Shown one piece after another: positions 20,765-32,160 of a stretch of 64,000 nucleotides of DNA. The position numbers and the translations under genes are program-made. Source of the stretch: Fasciola hepatica (taxonomy: Eukaryota; Platyhelminthes; Trematoda; Plagiorchiida; Fasciolidae); assembly GCA_948099385.1 (NCBI GenBank), contig CANUEZ040000156.1, positions 7,647,501 to 7,711,500 of the forward strand, in the 5' to 3' direction. The notes below the pieces were generated by a model. It did not search any database and had not been told where the DNA came from. It saw only the letters and a list, made by a program, of their open reading frames with translations. Every line of letters begins with the position of its first letter. Position 1 is the stretch's first letter.

Positions 20765-22162
20765 ATGGGTCCTGAACTTATCCACCCCCGTATTCTCAAG
20801 GAAGCCGCGGATACATTAGCTGCTCCTTATTCCCCGCTTTTTCAGAAATGTGTTGACGATGGAGTGTTCCCTAGTAGCTGGAAAAAAGGAGTGATCGCAC
20901 CCATCTATAAGAAGGGTAGTAGACACCTTGCTTCTAGTTACAGACCCATAAGCCTCACTAGCATCCCTAGCAAAATTTTTGAGGGAATTCTTAAGAGTGA
21001 GATTCTTTCCCATCTTCATAGAAATAAGATCCTCTCCCCGTCCCAACATGGGTTTCTTCCTGGCAGGTCATGCATCACCAATATGCTCACTGTCATGGAT
21101 AGTCTAACGAAAGCCTATGATGATGGCCAGCTCTCACACGCTGTATTCATCGATTTTGCTAAGGCCTTCGATAAGGTCCCACATGCCCCTCTTTTTTATA
21201 AGCTGCAGACGTACGGGATCACAGGCTCCATGTTGGCCATCCTACGTAGCTTCCTTACCGACCGCACCTTTGTGGTTAAAGTCGGGAATGTTTTGTCTCA
21301 ACCCTCCCCAGTAACAACTGGGGTCCCCCAAGGGTCGGTCTTAGGTCCTCTTCTTTTCCTGATCTATATAAACGATCTACCGACAGCCCTTCCTGCGAAC
21401 ATTGCCATGTACGCAGATGATGTAACCCTCTGGAGTTCAAGCGTTGAAGACCTGCAAGTTGCAGTTGATGAAACAAAATGCCGGTCCGAGGATTGGAACC
21501 TCCCAGTTAATGATGACAAATGCGTGAGCATGTCTTTCGGCAGAGAGACTGGTCACACGTTTTCCATTAATGGAGCAGCCACTCTGCCAAGGGTTGACCG
21601 ACACAAGGTGCCCGGTTTCTGGTTAGATTGTAACTTATCCTTCTCTCATCATCACGAACTTGCGAGCAAGTCTGCCTTTCGAGTTCTAAACATGATTCGA
21701 AGGTCCTTCCCGCGCATATTTAGGGATGATTTCCCCATAATTTTCGGCACTTATATCCGACCTCTGCTGGAGTACGGTAGTCGGATAGTGCACTCTGGTC
21801 TTGTCCGAGACCGTGAGATCTTAGAAAGGGTTCAGCGGGCCTCCACCAAGGCAGTAAGTGGTCTATCCCATCTACCTTATCCCGTCCGCCTCTCATTCCT
21901 CAACCTCTATCCCCTTGACGTAAGACGCGTAAGAGGTGATCTGTTTTTGATGTTTCACCTTTTTGAAACAGGTCAAAGCGATTGCTTCTTCTCCGTCTGT
22001 CCAGCCTCCTCTCTCCGTGGTCACAGCAGAAAAGTTTTCAAACCGAGGCCACGCACTTCACTAAGGATTAACTTTTTAGCTATAGGGTTATTACCATGTG
22101 GAATGCACTTCCGGAAGATATTGTTCTCTCGCAGAACAAAACTATCTTCAAGAAAAAGCTAG
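20765..22162 (+). pseudogene. CR1-B copy 2, reverse transcriptase (best preserved)
   Basis: The 465-codon ORF encodes a nearly complete LINE RT. Blocks are SSWKKGVIAPIYKKGSR (37-53), SSYRPISLTSIPSKIFE (57-73), SPSQHGFLPGRSC (91-103), HAVFIDFAKAFDKVPH (125-140, catalytic Asp 130), TTGVPQGSVLGPLLFLIYINDLP (184-206) and the catalytic YADD (216-219). A C-terminal region includes RPLLEYGSRIVHSG and ERVQRASTKAVSGL. The last 35 residues are out of frame after a slip near 22,075; the expected C-terminus continues in another frame to about 22,185. The N-terminal endonuclease is absent; the ORF starts at the head-to-head junction near 20,740. All RT catalytic residues are present. Confidence 0.9.
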
Positions 22163-22189
22163 ACCTCTACCTGGGTCTCTCCCAATAAT

Positions 22190-22450
22190 TCCCTTTGTCA
22201 AAAAAAACAAACAAAATAGTTGTCTTTTATCGCATATATGTTCATGAATGCCGCACCCCCACTCAGCTTAAGGCACTGTCCAGAGTGTGACACTGAATGA
22301 GGTTATATGTATCTTGTTTTCGCTGCCACCCCCGCCCCCCCCCCGCTTCTTTTTACTCTCGTTTCAGCTTGGTGAATCCGACAGAAGATCAAAGATTTCC
22401 TAAAGAACCGGGACAATTGGGCTCAAAGCCTCGAACCCGTGTAGTACTTC
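22190..22450 (+). other. CR1-B copy 2, 3' untranslated end with C-rich tract
   Basis: This matches the far end of the left arm (19,075-19,245 plus 19,650-19,765, reverse complement). Shared segments include a CAGCTTAAGGCACTG-like block, TATCTTGTTTT and ACTCTCGTTTCAGC. A run of ten C lies at 22,335-22,344. Confidence 0.75.
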
Positions 22451-22550
22451 AAGACTTCAAGACAGCCACCTGTTTCTGCTGAAAGCTGCGGTGTGAAGAT
22501 TAACGCATCAGAAGAGGTCTCTGGTGCACTCATGCAAAACAAGATCACGA

Positions 22551-22599
22551 GCAAGAAGACTCACTGTAATGTCTCACTCAGTGCGCACAAAGGTAAGCC
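22551..22599 (+). repeat. Short repeated leader-like segment ending in a GTAAG site, copy 1
   Basis: AGAAGACTCACTGTAATGTC and the following CACTCAGTGCGCACAAAGGT recur at 24,986-25,036 with three differences in 46 bases. Both copies end AAAG|GTAAGCC, a good match to a 5' splice site consensus. The second copy lies just upstream of a LINE endonuclease. The role is unknown. Confidence 0.65.
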
Positions 22600-24861
22600 T
22601 GGAGCTTGGTTACCACATATGCCTGCCTACTCCGTCTTTCTCGGTTTCAACCATTTTGGGTTCCATGAAAAGCTTTTAACCAGCTTGCCAATGTCCAATG
22701 CAGTAGTGAATACACGGCTGGAACGGTTATACCATGCGGCCTCTGCTCAGACGACACCCCAGTATTGATATACCTACCGTTCACAGCTATGGTCTAAACC
22801 TCACCTGTACTGGTTAGCGGAGTGAGAAACGTAGTCATAACTCTTCTGTAGCTTACCATCCACAACTTCACCTTTTCTATGTTTTCGAGCCCACGCACTA
22901 ATAGTGAAGACAGTAGTCAGAGGTGATTTGTCTGCTACTTTGTTGACTCACCAACCTATCCAAAATGTCTACTGACACTAGCTTCTTTAAAAAACCATTA
23001 TGTCTCTTAGTGATAGGCGCTCGCCTTCACTTAAATCCCCTGTCTCAGGCTAGAACTCAGCGGTCGCAGCTGCTTTTCTTGCGCCTTTCTCGTATACTGG
23101 AGTCTTGCCACGCAGATCAGTATTCTTCAGTACCTTGGCCTCATTTCTCTGCGCATATGCTCATGGTAAGTTAGGACACCATTTCAACCGGAATTCGTAT
23201 GTCTCTGATTTCTCACGAACCCACGGAGAACCAGCACGTTCGCTTTCACATGAAAAATCCCCACCTTAACACCCAGTGTTTTCCTTCCTTTTCGCTGTTT
23301 GCCGTCCTCGACCGCAGCTGATGAACCGACCAGACTGCTATCTTCCTTTTCCTCTTCCAGATCATACCCTCTACTATTGTTTCATTCCTGGTTCCCAAAT
23401 GGACCCCCTCTCCTCATCTACCACTTACCTGATATATCCCTTAATCTCTACAATCAACCAACTACCCTAGGAAACTACCAGTCTCCGTCCAGGGATCCCT
23501 AATAGACCGGCCCATTAGCCGAATGATGAGTAAATGTTCAGATGACAAAATGTTCATTGTCTGGTTTCCATCAAAACAATAACCAGAACCCATGGCTGGA
23601 ACACTCTCCAGATTGCTGCTCTCCTGATTTCTTTCAGATCGCATTGGTTTCCTGGGTAGCCATCGGCCAACTCGACGTTACTCTCGCACCAAACGATTTG
23701 ATCAATGGACTTGACAATGGTTTAAATCTATACTACCACCTGCTGGCGTTATAAGGGGCACAGTACGCGGCTGACCATAATCCTATAACCGGAGTAACAA
23801 ACCCTCATGGAAGTCTCACCGGATCGCAGAGCTGATTCCCGAAGCCAGTCATCACCCAACACCCACTCAACATCCATTTCCAGTATCCCTTTTCAAAAGT
23901 TCAATTCATTCCACATTGCAGCACGAAACCAATGACCGGAACCCAGCCCTCGCCGCTGCTTTCCCAACCTATTCTGCCCACCTCGTCAAACTAGCCCCCT
24001 TAGCCGGCTACCTTCACCATTCCACCTGCCTTTACCTGCAGCCAAGGTCTTTATGAAACAGAATACCAGCCACCTGTAGCCAACCAGAATTTGGATAATA
24101 ATTCTTTTATCACATATACAAAAAATTTATCTTTACACTTTTTCTACTTCTGCCTAGCCGCACCAGCAGCTTTTGCCCCCACTAGTCTGTTTCTTCGACG
24201 GCTCCTCTTTGAAAGTCCGTTCTGCTTCCATACACCAATCACGCCCTTCAAAATTTCAGTGCATCCCTTGTGAATTTTTTCCGTTTTCATGTGAACTTCC
24301 ATATGACATTGAAATCACCCGGACAAAAGGTCTGTCTTATTATCATATTAGACTCACTTGCATATATTTCACATGCTCCCCCCACAGTTGGTCACCCAGT
24401 GCTGGATCAATCTTCTATATTTCGCTGGCATCCCTGATTGCAAGTTGATAGCCCCGTGCAGACTTCACTTTTAATCTTGGTCTTTGGTAGCTCTCCCGCC
24501 CGGTTACTCGTTAGTGACCGTCCAATTATCCAGTTGGTACGCCCTCGCGTCCTCTTCCGGATGCTGTGACACGTCGTAGCCAGTTTTCGGCACCCATAAG
24601 GCATATCATGTATTACTCCTGCCTCGACTTGCTGTCCGTATTGTGATATCCGACGCTCATTGTTTTTCTGGTCCTTGCAACCGCTGCACTTTTTAGCCTT
24701 CTCCAGTGTTGTCTACTTTAGCATTCCTCGTTTGTCCAGCTACCCACACCGCCCTCCCCGAATTCGAACCTAGCTTATAGTTCCCGCTTTAACCACGACC
24801 AATTTAGTTCACTCAAACACTACACGACTATACTGTCTTAATTCGGTTACTGTGTGATTCC
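22600..24861. other. Unassigned sequence
   Basis: About 2.3 kb, C- and T-rich on the plus strand, with only short ORFs (up to 91 codons). No retroelement block, RNA gene or tandem repeat was recognised. Confidence 0.45.
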
Positions 24862-24965
24862 TGAATATAAAAACTGTGAATACCTCGCATTGTTACGTTC
24901 TGCTGTATTCTCTGATCTTGCCTTGTGCGTGTGCCTTGACCACGGTCGAGAAATATACAATTATC
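24862..24965 (+). repeat. Dispersed promoter-like repeat, copy 1
   Basis: It begins with TATAAAAAC and includes TTGACCACGGTCGAGAAATA (24,936-24,955). The segment is matched on the minus strand at 35,270-35,375 (same spacing, ending CGACCATGGTCGAGAAATAT). It lies just before the leader-like repeat at 24,986 and the LINE endonuclease at 25,279. It could be an LTR end or a LINE 5' region. Confidence 0.55.
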
Positions 24966-24985
24966 AGTTATCAAAACAGAAGCAC

Positions 24986-25036
24986 GAACAAGAAGACTCA
25001 CTGTAGTGGATCACTCAGTGCGCACAAAGGTAAGCC
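24986..25036 (+). repeat. Short repeated leader-like segment ending in a GTAAG site, copy 2
   Basis: Second copy of the segment at 22,551-22,599, about 93% identical over 46 bases, with the same AAAG|GTAAGCC end (GT at 25,030-25,031). Confidence 0.65.
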
Positions 25037-25063
25037 AAAAAAGCAGCCCATCATTTTAGACCA

Positions 25064-26554
25064 GTGAAGAATGCGGACCTTCCGCCTGGTATTATACCCC
25101 CCAGGTTACCAGACGTCGAAAATTACCAGTCCCTCCAACAGTTTGCTTATCCTCCAGCTCCCCAGCATCATCTGCCTCAGACCCCTGGGACCTCTTTTCA
25201 ACCCCCATCTCTCCCTCTGTCCTCCCGTCAAAACCAAAATCGGTTGTCTTTGGCGATCCTGCAACAACCCCCGAGCATGTGCTGAAGTGGTTTCACAGCA
25301 ATTACCTGGATGTGCTGAATAAGATCCCGGAGGTTCGGCAGCTTTTAGTGGAAAAAGAGCCTCAGATCATAGCCCTCACACAAATCTGGCTTACCCCTGA
25401 TATACTTTGTGGTGAACTATCCATTCCGGGATGCTTCATAGTAGGGCGGAACTCCGGCACAGGTCGTACCGGAGGGGTCATCATACACTACGATAATTCT
25501 ATTCCTCCTTCCGCTACATTGACATCTCCCATCTTTTCATGTATTGATTGTTTGTGGGTAGTGTTTACACTCCCTAAGACAGATATCCTACTGCTCGGTG
25601 TGGTCTACTGCTCTACAGCATGCAATTCAAAAGATAACCTGGGTCTCAAATACCTGTAAGGCTTTTTGGAAATCTGCACAGATTTCACCCATCTGTTAGC
25701 CCCTCGTGACTTCATCTCACCCAGTATCGACTGGCAGCGCGCTGATGCCCCTGATATCACCTTTAATAAACCCTCCCTATATCTCGTACTCAAGACTCAT
25801 GGGTACAGAAAGTAATAGATCAGACCAGATACGGTAAAGGAAATTCCCCGCCCCTAATAGACATGGTCATCACCGATAATGGATCCAAATGGGGGTAGTG
25901 CACTACTTGCCTCCTCTCGGCAAAAGTGATCACAGTCTCATTGCTTTCGATCACATTATGAAGTGGCCTCTTCTCCTCTCAGAAATCAAAATTAGAATAT
26001 TATTCGAAATGACCAACTTTGATCAAGTCAGTGCATCCATTCACTCCCAGCTGATCCCAGCTACCCTAGGTAACTCTGCTGATGAGATGACAGGGAATCT
26101 CAAAGAGTTGATCGCCGTGGCTGATAGCCTTTTTGTCCCCAGAATTCGTCTTCCACGGATCGGTAAGCGGACTTTCCCTCGTCCTATTAGGCGCATTCTA
26201 AACGGAGGCGAACCCCGCTTTGCTAGATATGAAGCCACAGGTTTTGCCCGCGACGCAGAAGACTTCAGGATCATACTTAACAAATACAAAGACAAGATAA
26301 GGCTCTATCAAAATGCAGTCCAACTATCTGTACTTGCTCGAACACGGACTAATAAGACATTTTTCTTTCGGTACAAGCGCCATCTCAGGGGCACAGCTCC
26401 GAAGCCACTCACTCCCAAAGGTTCTGTCAGATCCTCGATTTCTTCGCCCAGCCAAGTAACCGAGGCCGTCAGCTATCACTTACGAACAGGTTTTAGCTCC
26501 AAACCGATGTCAGCCCACCCTACCAAGCACCCAATATCTTCTCTTTCAAGATAA
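25064..26554 (+). pseudogene. CR1-B-like copy 3, endonuclease and linker
   Basis: Plus-strand LINE ORF2 5' half in three pieces. 25,064-25,285 is a Pro/Gln-rich lead-in. 25,279-25,659 is the start of the EEP domain: EPQIIALTQIWL (catalytic Glu position now Gln in TQIW, usual TETW), RTGGVIIHYDNS, and LLLGVVYCST (usual YRPP). After a gap with stops (25,660-25,888), the ORF at 25,889-26,554 has LGKSDHSLIAF, the terminal SDH of the endonuclease, then a basic linker (RYKRHLRGTAPKPL) leading towards RT. RT itself does not follow in readable form. It is the complementary half of the CR1-B RT at 20,765 but cannot be its displaced 5' end without rearrangement. Confidence 0.75.
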
Positions 26555-27049
26555 TCTATCCCGTTCTCCAACGTTCATGTTACGGACAAAGTTACTTCAT
26601 CCGTCCGAACTCTCTTTAATGGAATCCCGATTGTGTGTCTCATTTCACTAAATCTTTGTCACAAGTCAGACCCTCGCCATCGTCTGAAGCATGAGCCGTT
26701 TAGCCTGAACATTTCTGTGCCTGCATTCGATAGCCTCATATTCTGCTTTTAGCTTTTTCCGTGATTCAGCCGTGGTCTTCGATTCGCTGTTCAGATTTGG
26801 AGCTTCAGGGCTCAGAAGAAACACTGTTGAGGTTTAACTTTTTAAAAATACTGGTTTTGTTGCATACTGTTTCGTGGTTACTTGGAGTTGGCTTTTTATA
26901 GTGTGTCAGAGCTGGTCACCACTCTTCGCTCATATATTCGATTGAATGGGCTCCGCGCCCAACGATACGCCCACCTAAGAGCGGCGTCTATATCCTGTAG
27001 TAAATTACTTCGCACTATGCTCACAATCTGAAAGGTTAAAACACGGGTT
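26555..27049. other. Unassigned sequence
   Basis: The first 60 bases or so may continue the LINE linker in a broken frame. The rest has no recognisable content. Confidence 0.4.
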
Positions 27050-27790
27050 ACCAGAAGCTTTCACCAGATAGCCTTCGTAGAAGAGGAGGGATAGGGGTCC
27101 CGGTACTGAACCCTTCGGCGCGCGAAACGTAGCCTCCTCAGGCTCCGATACGTGGTAGCCAAAGATAACACAGAAACCACGATCTCCAAGAAAGTGTTCT
27201 ACCCAACCGCTCCCTTTCCTTATTACCCCAAGGGACTACAATTTATAGTCCAGCAGACTATTACTCAGAGGGCCAAAAGCCTGACCGAAATCTAAACAAC
27301 AAAACTCCTTGGCCGCGCCTTAATCCATTCTCGTGGTCTCGTCCAAGAACGCGGGTGGATTTGCTAAACACGATATTTTCAACACGGGCATATTGTACCA
27401 GCACTGGTAGTTGGTTATCAGCCAGATGCATGCAAAATTGCCTTCCAACTGAACATTCAAGGCACTTACGCAACACTGATGTCAGGCTGACCGGTCTATA
27501 CTTCTTGGCTTTCTGCCTGGATCCTGTCTCGCTTATTGCCAAAACAGCGGCCTTACCCCAAACAGCTGATGCCTCACCCTCTCTTAGCGATGCTTCGTAC
27601 AGCTGGGTAAAAGATCTTGATACGATGCCGGAAAGAGGCCGAACAGTTGCCATATTCCTTGTATCCGGTCCGGCTGCTCAATGCTTGCGAAGCAACCTAG
27701 GTTTATGAAGCACCCCGCCCTTACCCACGGTAGGCCGCTGAAACACTGGCGTACCCAAAATCTCTGAGTCCGTCACAGCTGGCGTCTAGT
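27050..27790 (-). pseudogene. CR1-E, CR1-like LINE RT fragment
   Basis: The 130-codon piece at 27,653-27,261 carries RT fingers: LREGEASAVWGKAAVLAISETGSR, KKYRPVSLTSVLRKCLE. A region around 27,260-27,320 has KEFCCLDFGQAFGPL (usual YLDFxKAFD), and further down in another frame a GDRGFCVIFGYHVSEPEEAT-like block and APKGSVPGPLS (usual PQGSVLGPLLF). The YADD region is not reached. It is 3'-truncated or eroded below 27,050. Sequence differs enough from CR1-A and CR1-B to be a third subfamily. Confidence 0.72.
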
Positions 27791-28500
27791 CCTGACAGAA
27801 CACATTCCTGAAGAACGAACTAAGGGTTTGCTCCTTGTGTTTATATTCAAGGGCAAAGCTTGTATTGGACGTTGCGAAGGCATCTATGCTTCACCTTGTT
27901 GACTTTCCGGACAGAACATGGGCTATGTACCTCCTAGGTTCTGCCCTTAATTTGTTGGTGAGTTTCCTCTTGTTGTTGAACTCGGTTTATTACAGGCTTT
28001 AGACTATATTTCTGGTTGTCTTGTGAGTAAACCATGCGTAACGCTTACTGTGGAATTTCTAATGAACCCATCGTAACATCATGAATGATTGGAAATTCCT
28101 CATCTTTCAGATTTACGTATTTCCTTTACGGGTATTGGACTATTTTTTTCATCTTACTCTGATGATACTGTTCTGGTGGTCGTCATCCTTTCTACCATTG
28201 TTGCATTTGCCTTTTTCTTTCTTGGTCGTGCTCTCTTTTCGAAATAACTTTGTGGACATTCAGTATTGTAATGAGTCGCAGTGACTCAAAACAGTTTTTT
28301 ATTGCGGGCCGTAGACGTGAGGCTCGTTTGCGTTGAATTTTTGGACTTTACGCTCAGGAAATTGTTCTTTGGGCCTGATTAGGCAAAAAGAACTTATTCT
28401 ATTTGTTTGTACCGCAGGACAGGTACTTCCCATTTATTCCTTTTTGGTCAATGGTTCTCTTCTCACGTATTTCCGTCCTGGTGTTTGGTGATTTTCAACC
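27791..28500. other. Unassigned sequence, T-rich
   Basis: No coding block was recognised. The right part may include the 5' portion of the Gypsy-B LTR, whose start is not resolved. Confidence 0.4.
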
Positions 28501-28670
28501 TTGACTCTTGTTGTTTAGCTTTATTGTATCCTCTCTGCTATAACGCATGCTTGTTCTGTTTGTAAAACTGCAAATACTAGATGTTTCACTACACTCTATT
28601 TGATGTTGGTGTTCTTCCTTCTTGGTTGTTCTGTGCGGGGTTGAACACACTCCATTCATTTGATAATACT
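28501..28670 (+). repeat. Gypsy-B 5' LTR (3' portion)
   Basis: Paired with 32,460-32,629. Shared segments include CTATTGTATC or TTATTGTATC, GGTGTTCTT or AGTGTTCTT, and GGGTTGAACACA followed by CATTTGATA. It is followed by TTTGGCGTTGCGCAAAGGAG, the probable primer-binding region. Confidence 0.65.
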
Positions 28671-28697
28671 TTTGGCGTTGCGCAAAGGAGTTAAACT

Positions 28698-29500
28698 ATG
28701 ATTGCTCCAGAAATGGAGCCTCTTGATATAAATTCTACATCCCGACAGGTCGAGGGCTATATAGATGTTCTTGATATTTGGTTTTTTAACCGAAAATATT
28801 TGGGTCATACGAAGGAAACGGCATATTTTCTCCACTTCATTGGGAAGAACTCATAGGCTTCTGTGAAAAAGTTGTCTTTTTCGGACCTTTCATCAGCTTA
28901 CGTTGCGACAAGCCCTATTCTGTTATTCTACAGCACATCAAACCAGTTAATTTCGCTGCTGCTGAGAAAGCCCAATTCAAGCGCCTCACTGGATATGAAA
29001 ATCGGCCAGTACACGAGTTCATTCTTCAAGTGCAGACACAAGCAGTGGTGTGCAATTGCCGTCCCCGGTTGGAGGATCACCTGCGCAATAGCCTGTTCGC
29101 AGGAATCAACTTTCCAGATTTGCAAAGGTGGCTGCTACCTTCAACCGATCAGACTTTCCATCACATTCGTCACATTTGTGAACAGTATCAGGACTTAAAA
29201 GCTGTAACTGCTGTGTCAGAGTCCGTCTTGTCCAATTCCACTAAACATGAAGGCGAGCGACGCACACAGAAATAGCCGCATCCCAACAAGCGAACGAATT
29301 ACCGTGGCAAATGGCCCCAACATCAGCTATTTACTCGCTCAAGGTCTAACCATACAGGTTCTAATTTGGACAGGTGTGTTTAATGCGGCCAGTTACTTCT
29401 TCCCCCGCGTGTCCCTATGGACGAGCCATGTGGTTTGCCAATGTGTTTGTACAAGTGATTAGGCATGTCAGCTGACGGCCCATTCCAGCATCAGATGACA
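28698..29500 (+). pseudogene. Gypsy-B gag
   Basis: It begins at ATG 28,698 (MIAPEMEPLDINSTSRQVEG, then AYFLHFIGK) and hits a TAG at 28,854 after 52 codons. It continues in other frames: ENRPVHEFILQVQTQA and RLEDHLRNSLFAGINFPDLQRWLL (29,030-29,275), typical of the gag capsid C-terminus in this Gypsy group. A damaged Cys-rich stretch follows at about 29,370-29,470, where a zinc knuckle would be. Confidence 0.72.
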
Positions 29501-29535
29501 CTTCTCCACTAGATACCATTTTTTCGACACCGGCG

Positions 29536-29903
29536 GTGGACATTTTGCCGGAGAAGGTTCCACGCGCTAACCAGACATTGCATACTCCTGAAGGCGGCAA
29601 GCACTCTTTTATGGTTAACACTGGGAGTGTAGAATCCATATTTTCAATTCAGTTTCTGGGTCGTTTTTATCCAGTCACCAAGATTTGTCCTACCAGCGTG
29701 ACCATTCGAGATACTACTGGACACAAGCTCCAACCGTCGGTCCTAGTATGACTCCAATTCAGGTACGTGACTCTGATCTTATTGTGTGTGAGTTTGTGAT
29801 CTCTGATTCGGGACCTTCTGTTCTTGGTTCGAAAGTTCTTCGTAAATTGGACATTGTCGTAACTTTTATAAACTCTTTACCTGAATCATGGGCCTCACTA
29901 TAG
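29536..29903 (+). pseudogene. Gypsy-B aspartic protease
   Basis: The active-site block reads HSFMVNTGSVESIF where the family has DTGS, so the catalytic Asp is Asn. A frame slip near 29,700 leads to the C-terminal block SDSGPSVLGSKVLRKL, the usual RGPSILG-like end of the fold. It cannot be active. Confidence 0.75.
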
Positions 29904-29936
29904 CTTGTTTAAAAGTGTTCTTAGGCTTCTGAGGTA

Positions 29937-30700
29937 GTGCACATTTCTGAAGTAAATTTAGAGATAGCTGACGATCGGGTTTTCCTGGCGCGCAGAGTAA
30001 TTCCCTTTGGTTTGAGGGAATTTTTCGGCCACGCACCACAGTTCCTCTGTGAGCGCGTAATTTTTAGCCCTGTGGAGTCTTCTAACTGGGCCACGTCGAT
30101 GGACACTCCTTCAAATGCCGATGGGAAGACTCCACGGATTTATGGAGACTACTGAGTAGCGTTGAATCAGGGATTTTGCCGCGTACAAGCACAAATAAAG
30201 AAACCGGAGAAGTCTTCTTACGACTTGGAGGGCCTAGTGTACTCTCGAAAATTGACTTAAAAGACGCGCACATGCGAAATACCCCTGGATGAGGAACCTA
30301 GTGCTCTGACTACCGTCAACACTCCTTTCGGTTTATATCGATACAAGTTTTACTCTTTGGTCTCATTGTCTCGCCTGATATTTTTCAACAGCCTCTTAAC
30401 CCTATTGTTCAAGTTCTTGAAGGTGCTGAGTCATACCAACATGATATTTTTGTCCATGGCTCTGCTCGAGCTACACAGGTCATCGTATTTGTTATTTGCT
30501 GAGGCGATTTGTTATTTTGAAAGTTTCCGTCAACCCATACAAGTATATTTTCGGTGTTGCTGAGTTTTCGTGTTTTGTTTACCCTATTATTGCTAAAGTT
30601 CCTTTCTGGATCCAGCACGCTCATCCCCGACCAATGACGTATCTTCACCCACAAACATACATGAATTACGTTCTATTCTTTGTGTTCTTCAAGGCTATGC
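29937..30700 (+). pseudogene. Gypsy-B reverse transcriptase
   Basis: RT blocks in order across several frames are VFLARRVIPFGLREF, PVESSNWATSMDTP and GKTPRIYGDY (29,985-30,155), SKIDLKDAH (about 30,246), VNTPFGLYRYKFYS (about 30,318), and the active-site block YQHDIFVHG (about 30,435; usual YQDDIIVHG, so one catalytic Asp is His). NPYKYIFGVAEFSCF follows at about 30,530. All parts are collinear with Gypsy RT, but the protein is destroyed. Confidence 0.78.
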
Positions 30701-30737
30701 TCGTTTTATTCCAAGTCTTTCCCATCAGGCCAGTTGT

Positions 30738-31190
30738 GTGTTCCATAAGCTGTCCACCAGTTCCATTCTTCGGAACCACGGTCACGAAAAGACTCTTCTA
30801 GAGTTGCCATTTCATCTACAGTCCGGCCTTGTTCCTCAGACTCTTTCTCCGGAAGATCATTCAGCTGGTAATACCGATGCATCTCCTACTGGCGTAAGTG
30901 CTTTTCTTGAACAGTGCCACCGGCCAGTCACGTGCGTTTCAAGAAAGCTCACAAAAGCTGAATAAGGATATTCACAAGCAAAAACAGAAGCATTGAAAGT
31001 TTAGTGGGCCATCCAGCTTTTCCAAAAATACTTATTCGGCCAAAAGCTCACCATATATACTGACAATGAGGCTTTGCCGTTTGTCCTTCATCCGCATCAT
31101 TTATTGCCAAAATCATAAGCCGGAATGATTCAACGATGGAGAGTTTCGCTGGGCTCACATGATTATGATACCCCGCGTCTTAAATCTGAA
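30738..31190 (+). pseudogene. Gypsy-B RNase H
   Basis: RPVTCVSRKLTKAE (30,925-30,965) is the block usually reading PVAYASRTLTxAE with the catalytic Glu. It is followed in another frame by LFQKYLFGQKLTIYTDNEAL (about 31,015-31,075) with the catalytic Asp of TDN. Both residues are present, but frames are broken. Confidence 0.72.
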
Positions 31191-31329
31191 TAACCACCAC
31201 AAGCTGATCTTCTATTCCGAATGCCATATTCATCTCGACCGTCAGTCATTCGTGACCCTCAACTGATTCAACCCCTACCAGTGCTGCTTGCAGATTTTGT
31301 AACGGTACCCTAAAGTATTGTGCCCCCGG

Positions 31330-32160
31330 TATTTCATCTCTACGCCGGGGTTGGACGTCGACCGAAAAGCGGCGATTACTTGACTTCTACGCTCGTCATG
31401 GTGGCTTGTCTATTATTCCGGATGGATTGCTGCGCCTTAACGACAGTGTAGTTATTCCTACAGCGTTCCGTTCTTTAATGGGGGCAGACCTCCGTTCAGG
31501 GCATTTGGGTGTCGACTAAGTGTGGTCACTGGCACGACCCACTTTCTGGTGGCCAGGACCGGAAACCGACGCGGTGGGCACGGCTAGAAACTGCAAGCGG
31601 TGTCTACGTAAGATACATCCAAAGCGCCCAAGGTGGCCCTTTCGGCCATTGTCTCATGAGGGGTGGCAGCTGGTACTTGCAAACTACTGCGGACCGTTCC
31701 TGGGCAAATTTTACGCCAACGTGATCAATGATGCTTTTTACCGCTGGCCAGATGCATATTCAATAACTTCACGCAGACTGTCCTCAGAAAAAATCAAGCG
31801 GAAAAGGAGTTCCGTTTGTACCAATTACTGGCACCGGCACACGTTACTGCTAAACTCTTGGATGGGTGGTTACAAGATCTTGGTTGCGGTCATGTATACT
31901 GTGCTCCGAGTCCCCCAAGGTCGAATGGCTTTACAGAGGACTTTGGACGCTCGCTTAAATGTGCATTTGTTTCGTTGAATTTCCATGCATTTTTTGAACT
32001 TGGTATCGCCTTTTACAATTTTCCCATGCAGCATCATAATGCTGCACATACTGCTACTGGGAAAAGTTCTTCTTAGTTGTTTAAATGCCGTAGTTTGAGA
32101 AACAATTTTAAGTGTATATTGAAAGCTAACATCAGTTACTTCAGAGAAGATCATTTACGA
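31330..32160 (+). pseudogene. Gypsy-B integrase
   Basis: The zinc-binding region is seen as LRSGHLGVD...TFWWPGPETD...CKRCL (31,490-31,610). The catalytic core begins NYCGPFLGKFYANVINDAF (31,680-31,740, usual DYAGP; first Asp is Asn). The block SPPRSNGFTEDFGRSLK (31,905-31,960) contains the final catalytic Glu. A HNAAHTATGKSS block and a C-terminal FREDHLRPANGVVV stretch follow. The middle catalytic Asp region is eroded. Confidence 0.75.

Noticed and set aside
23320..23350. CTGATGA as in a hammerhead ribozyme core
   Set aside because: No following GAAA and no flanking stems at the right spacing; the motif is common by chance.
24990..25030. GTGGATCACTC near 25,006 resembles the start of 5.8S rRNA
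   Set aside because: Only 11 bases match, the following 5.8S core is absent, and the sibling copy at 22,551 has different bases there.
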